The notes beneath the pieces were generated by a model that was not told the origin of the DNA, made no database searches, and worked only from the letters and a program-made list of their open reading frames with translations. This document shows, in pieces, positions 13,040 to 14,493 of a stretch of 14,493 nucleotides of DNA (the first letter of the stretch is position 1; each line of letters starts with the position of its first letter). The position numbers and the translations under genes were made by a program. The DNA is from Clostridiales bacterium UBA1248 (GTDB lineage Bacteria; Bacillota; Clostridia; Oscillospirales; CAG-272), in contig DBWC01000049.1 of the NCBI GenBank assembly GCA_002308615.1, positions 239 through 14,731 on the forward strand, given 5' to 3'.

Positions 13040-13483
13040 ATGAACGATCCGCAGGTTTACGGTAAATATATCAAATCTCACGCAAAAAAGACCAACACGC
13101 TTCTCTGCTGCATAAAAGCGTTTTTGTCGGGCGGTATTATATGCTGTCTCGGCGAGATCTTTTTCGACGTATATTCTTTATCGGGCGCAGATGAAAAAGT
13201 CTGCGCGGCGCTGTCTTCGATGACGCTGATACTTCTGACCGCGATTTTAACCGGCATCGGCGTTTTTGACAGGATAGCAAAGCACGCGGGCGCGGGGACG
13301 CTCGTGCCCGTTACGGGATTTGCAAATTCCATGATCTCGCAGTCGATAGACGCTAAAAGCGAGGGATTTATCGCAGGCGTGGGCGCAAAGGTGTTTACCG
13401 TTGCCGGTCCCGTTATACTTTACGGCACGGCGGCGAGCGTGATATACGGAATAATTTATTATATTTTAAAGACGATTTTCTGA
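13040..13483 (+). CDS. spoVAC: Stage V sporulation protein AC family (SpoVAC-like)
   Basis: A 147-residue membrane protein of the SpoVAC/SpoVAEb family, which forms part of the inner-membrane channel that moves dipicolinic acid during spore formation and germination. The family core is clear: a hydrophobic segment with FLSGGIICCLGE (28-39), LLTAILTGIGVFDRI (65-79), AGAGTLVPVTGFANSM (83-98), then EGFIAGVGAKVFTVAGPVILYG and a final hydrophobic helix. The basic N-terminal tail and length fit SpoVAC better than the shorter SpoVAEb. AGAGG lies 7 nt before the ATG. Unusually, no spoVAD or spoVAEb follows; a GH99-like gene with its own promoter comes 63 nt later. It could be an extra paralogue rather than the main spoVA operon copy. 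Confidence 0.88.
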   Translation: MNDPQVYGKYIKSHAKKTNTLLCCIKAFLSGGIICCLGEIFFDVYSLSGADEKVCAALSSMTLILLTAILTGIGVFDRIAKHAGAGTLVPVTGFANSMISQSIDAKSEGFIAGVGAKVFTVAGPVILYGTAASVIYGIIYYILKTIF

Positions 13484-13490
13484 TTATCTA

Positions 13491-13520
13491 TTGACTTATC
13501 ACGGTTTTTCGTTGTATAAT
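13491..13520 (+). promoter_or_regulatory. Sigma-A promoter of the second GH99-like gene
   Basis: TTGACT (13491-13496), 18 nt, then TATAAT (13515-13520). It begins just after the spoVAC stop codon, so the downstream gene need not depend on sporulation-time transcription. No terminator is visible between the two genes. Confidence 0.7.
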
Positions 13521-13546
13521 AAAGAAAAAATCAAAGGGCAAAAACA

Positions 13547-14493
13547 ATGAAAAACGTACTTAAGATCATATGCGTCATTCTTTGCACGGCGACGGTTTTG
13601 TCATGCGCGTCCGTGATATACGCGCAGAACAAAACGTACGATAAGAACGCTTACGGTTCCGAAGCCGATTGCGCGGACACTAACATCCCGCTCGATACGA
13701 GCTTCGGCATAAGGCTCGGCATAAACGGCGAATTCAGCGCCGTATCCGTGAGGCTCAGCACGTACGTCAAGCAGGATACGAAGGCTACCGTTTCCCTTTA
13801 TAAATGGGACGGGGACTACGACAGCACGGTAAGCTCGCCTGAAATTGCTTCAAAGCAGTTCGATCCGGTAAGGGACAACCTTAAGCACACGATGAAATTC
13901 GATCCTCAACCCGCGGGCGAATATCTTATACTCGTGACAAACGACTATTCGCAGCTCTGCGTCTGGAAATGGAAGGACAACAGCGTAGGTCACGGTCTTA
14001 TCTACGTTGACGGTGTGGAAAACAAAGCCGACATAAACGTGACGGTCAGCTTTACGTCAGACGTGGCGGAACCGTTTTTCGAGGTAAAGCCTACGGTCAA
14101 CATAACCGGCGATAATACCGCGCCGGAGGAATACGTGCCCGAGGACGACAGTGCCGTCGTGTCAAGAGCCGCGCGTTCCACGACGTGGGCAGCTACGGAC
14201 GAGCTCGGCAGAACGCTTCCGACGTACGAAGAGACCGGAGGCTTAAAGGACGATAAGACCGTCGCGCTGTTCTACTGGTCCTGGCACGTATCGCAGGATT
14301 CCGGCGAGCCGCTTAACATACAGAAAATAATGGACGAACACCCCGAGGCAAAAAACGACTATAACAGCTCCGTCTGGCCGAGCGGCAGATACGTCAATTT
14401 CTGGAACGAATCCATATACGGATATTACAAGACGAACGACCGCTGGGTACTCCGCAAGCACGCGGAGCTGTTAGCCGACGCGGGAGTTGACGT
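13547..14493 (+). CDS. Second GH71/GH99-like secreted protein (5' part, runs off window)
   Basis: The open frame runs from ATG 13547 (AAAGGG 8 nt upstream) to the window edge with no stop: 315 residues seen. A signal peptide spans about 1-26; cleavage after Ala26 (VIYA/QN) is plausible, but VLSC at 17-20 could be a weak lipobox, so anchoring is uncertain. Residues ~40-175 look like a beta-sandwich domain (many short strands, e.g. VSVRLSTYV and EYLILVTND). After a Pro/Glu/Asp-rich linker, the GH99-like barrel starts at ~215: ELGRTLPTY, VALFYWSWHV (239-248), then ESIYGYYKTNDRWVLRKHAELLADAGVD, which aligns with EPLYGYYYSSDKWVMRKHIEMLTLAEVD of the lipoprotein at 6124. The catalytic WNEW region would lie beyond the edge. 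Probably surface glycan degradation; substrate unknown. Confidence 0.82.
   Translation, partial: MKNVLKIICVILCTATVLSCASVIYAQNKTYDKNAYGSEADCADTNIPLDTSFGIRLGINGEFSAVSVRLSTYVKQDTKATVSLYKWDGDYDSTVSSPEIASKQFDPVRDNLKHTMKFDPQPAGEYLILVTNDYSQLCVWKWKDNSVGHGLIYVDGVENKADINVTVSFTSDVAEPFFEVKPTVNITGDNTAPEEYVPEDDSAVVSRAARSTTWAATDELGRTLPTYEETGGLKDDKTVALFYWSWHVSQDSGEPLNIQKIMDEHPEAKNDYNSSVWPSGRYVNFWNESIYGYYKTNDRWVLRKHAELLADAGVD

Noticed and set aside
14243..14461. 72-codon - strand open frame near the right edge
   Set aside because: It lies wholly inside the second GH99-like gene on the opposite strand, which has signal peptide, promoter and family similarity.

Overview
The window looks like a chromosomal segment of an endospore-forming Clostridia-type Firmicute, probably an uncultured gut lineage. 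The evidence is AbrB- and SpoVAC-family genes, AT-rich intergenic regions with near-consensus sigma-A promoters, GGAGG-type ribosome sites, U-tailed terminators, and several lipoproteins with Thr/Glu-rich or Thr-rich linkers. I cannot place it more precisely. No phage, transposase, plasmid or CRISPR genes are seen.

Layout. 1-318 has no gene but holds a cluster of hairpins, including two copies of a ~60-nt module whose stems differ by paired changes. 319-777 (-) is a small AT-rich gene of unknown function. 903-979 (-) is tRNA-Val(CAC) with its own promoter and terminator. 1073-4844 (-) is a three-gene operon read from the right: a cytoplasmic GH20 hexosaminidase fused to a GNAT acetyltransferase, a LUD-domain protein, and a class-3-lipase-like lipoprotein. 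4857-5068 is a divergent control region. 5069-5922 (+) carries an AbrB-type regulator and thymidine kinase, followed by a structured intergenic segment.

6124-9311 (-) holds a sugar-ABC-transporter ATPase (MsmX/UgpC type, no permease nearby) and, after a hairpin, a GH71/GH99-like lipoprotein with a C-terminal carbohydrate-binding-like domain. 9478-11631 (-) is tex, with a consensus promoter. 11755-12950 (-) is an RsuA-family pseudouridine synthase gene, apparently leaderless, plus a small lipoprotein. 13040-13483 (+) is a spoVAC-like gene without spoVAD or spoVAE downstream. 13547 to the window edge (+) is the 5' part of a second GH71/GH99-like secreted protein, paralogous to the one at 6124.

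Together the genes suggest glycan scavenging (two surface GH99-like proteins, a cytoplasmic hexosaminidase, an importer ATPase, a surface lipase-like protein) mixed with housekeeping genes. I see no clear new multi-gene defence or mobile system. The most notable items are the GH20-GNAT fusion, the GH99-like paralogue pair with different accessory domains, the predicted leaderless rsuA-family mRNA with an overlapping sporulation-type promoter on the other strand, and the repeated hairpin modules.
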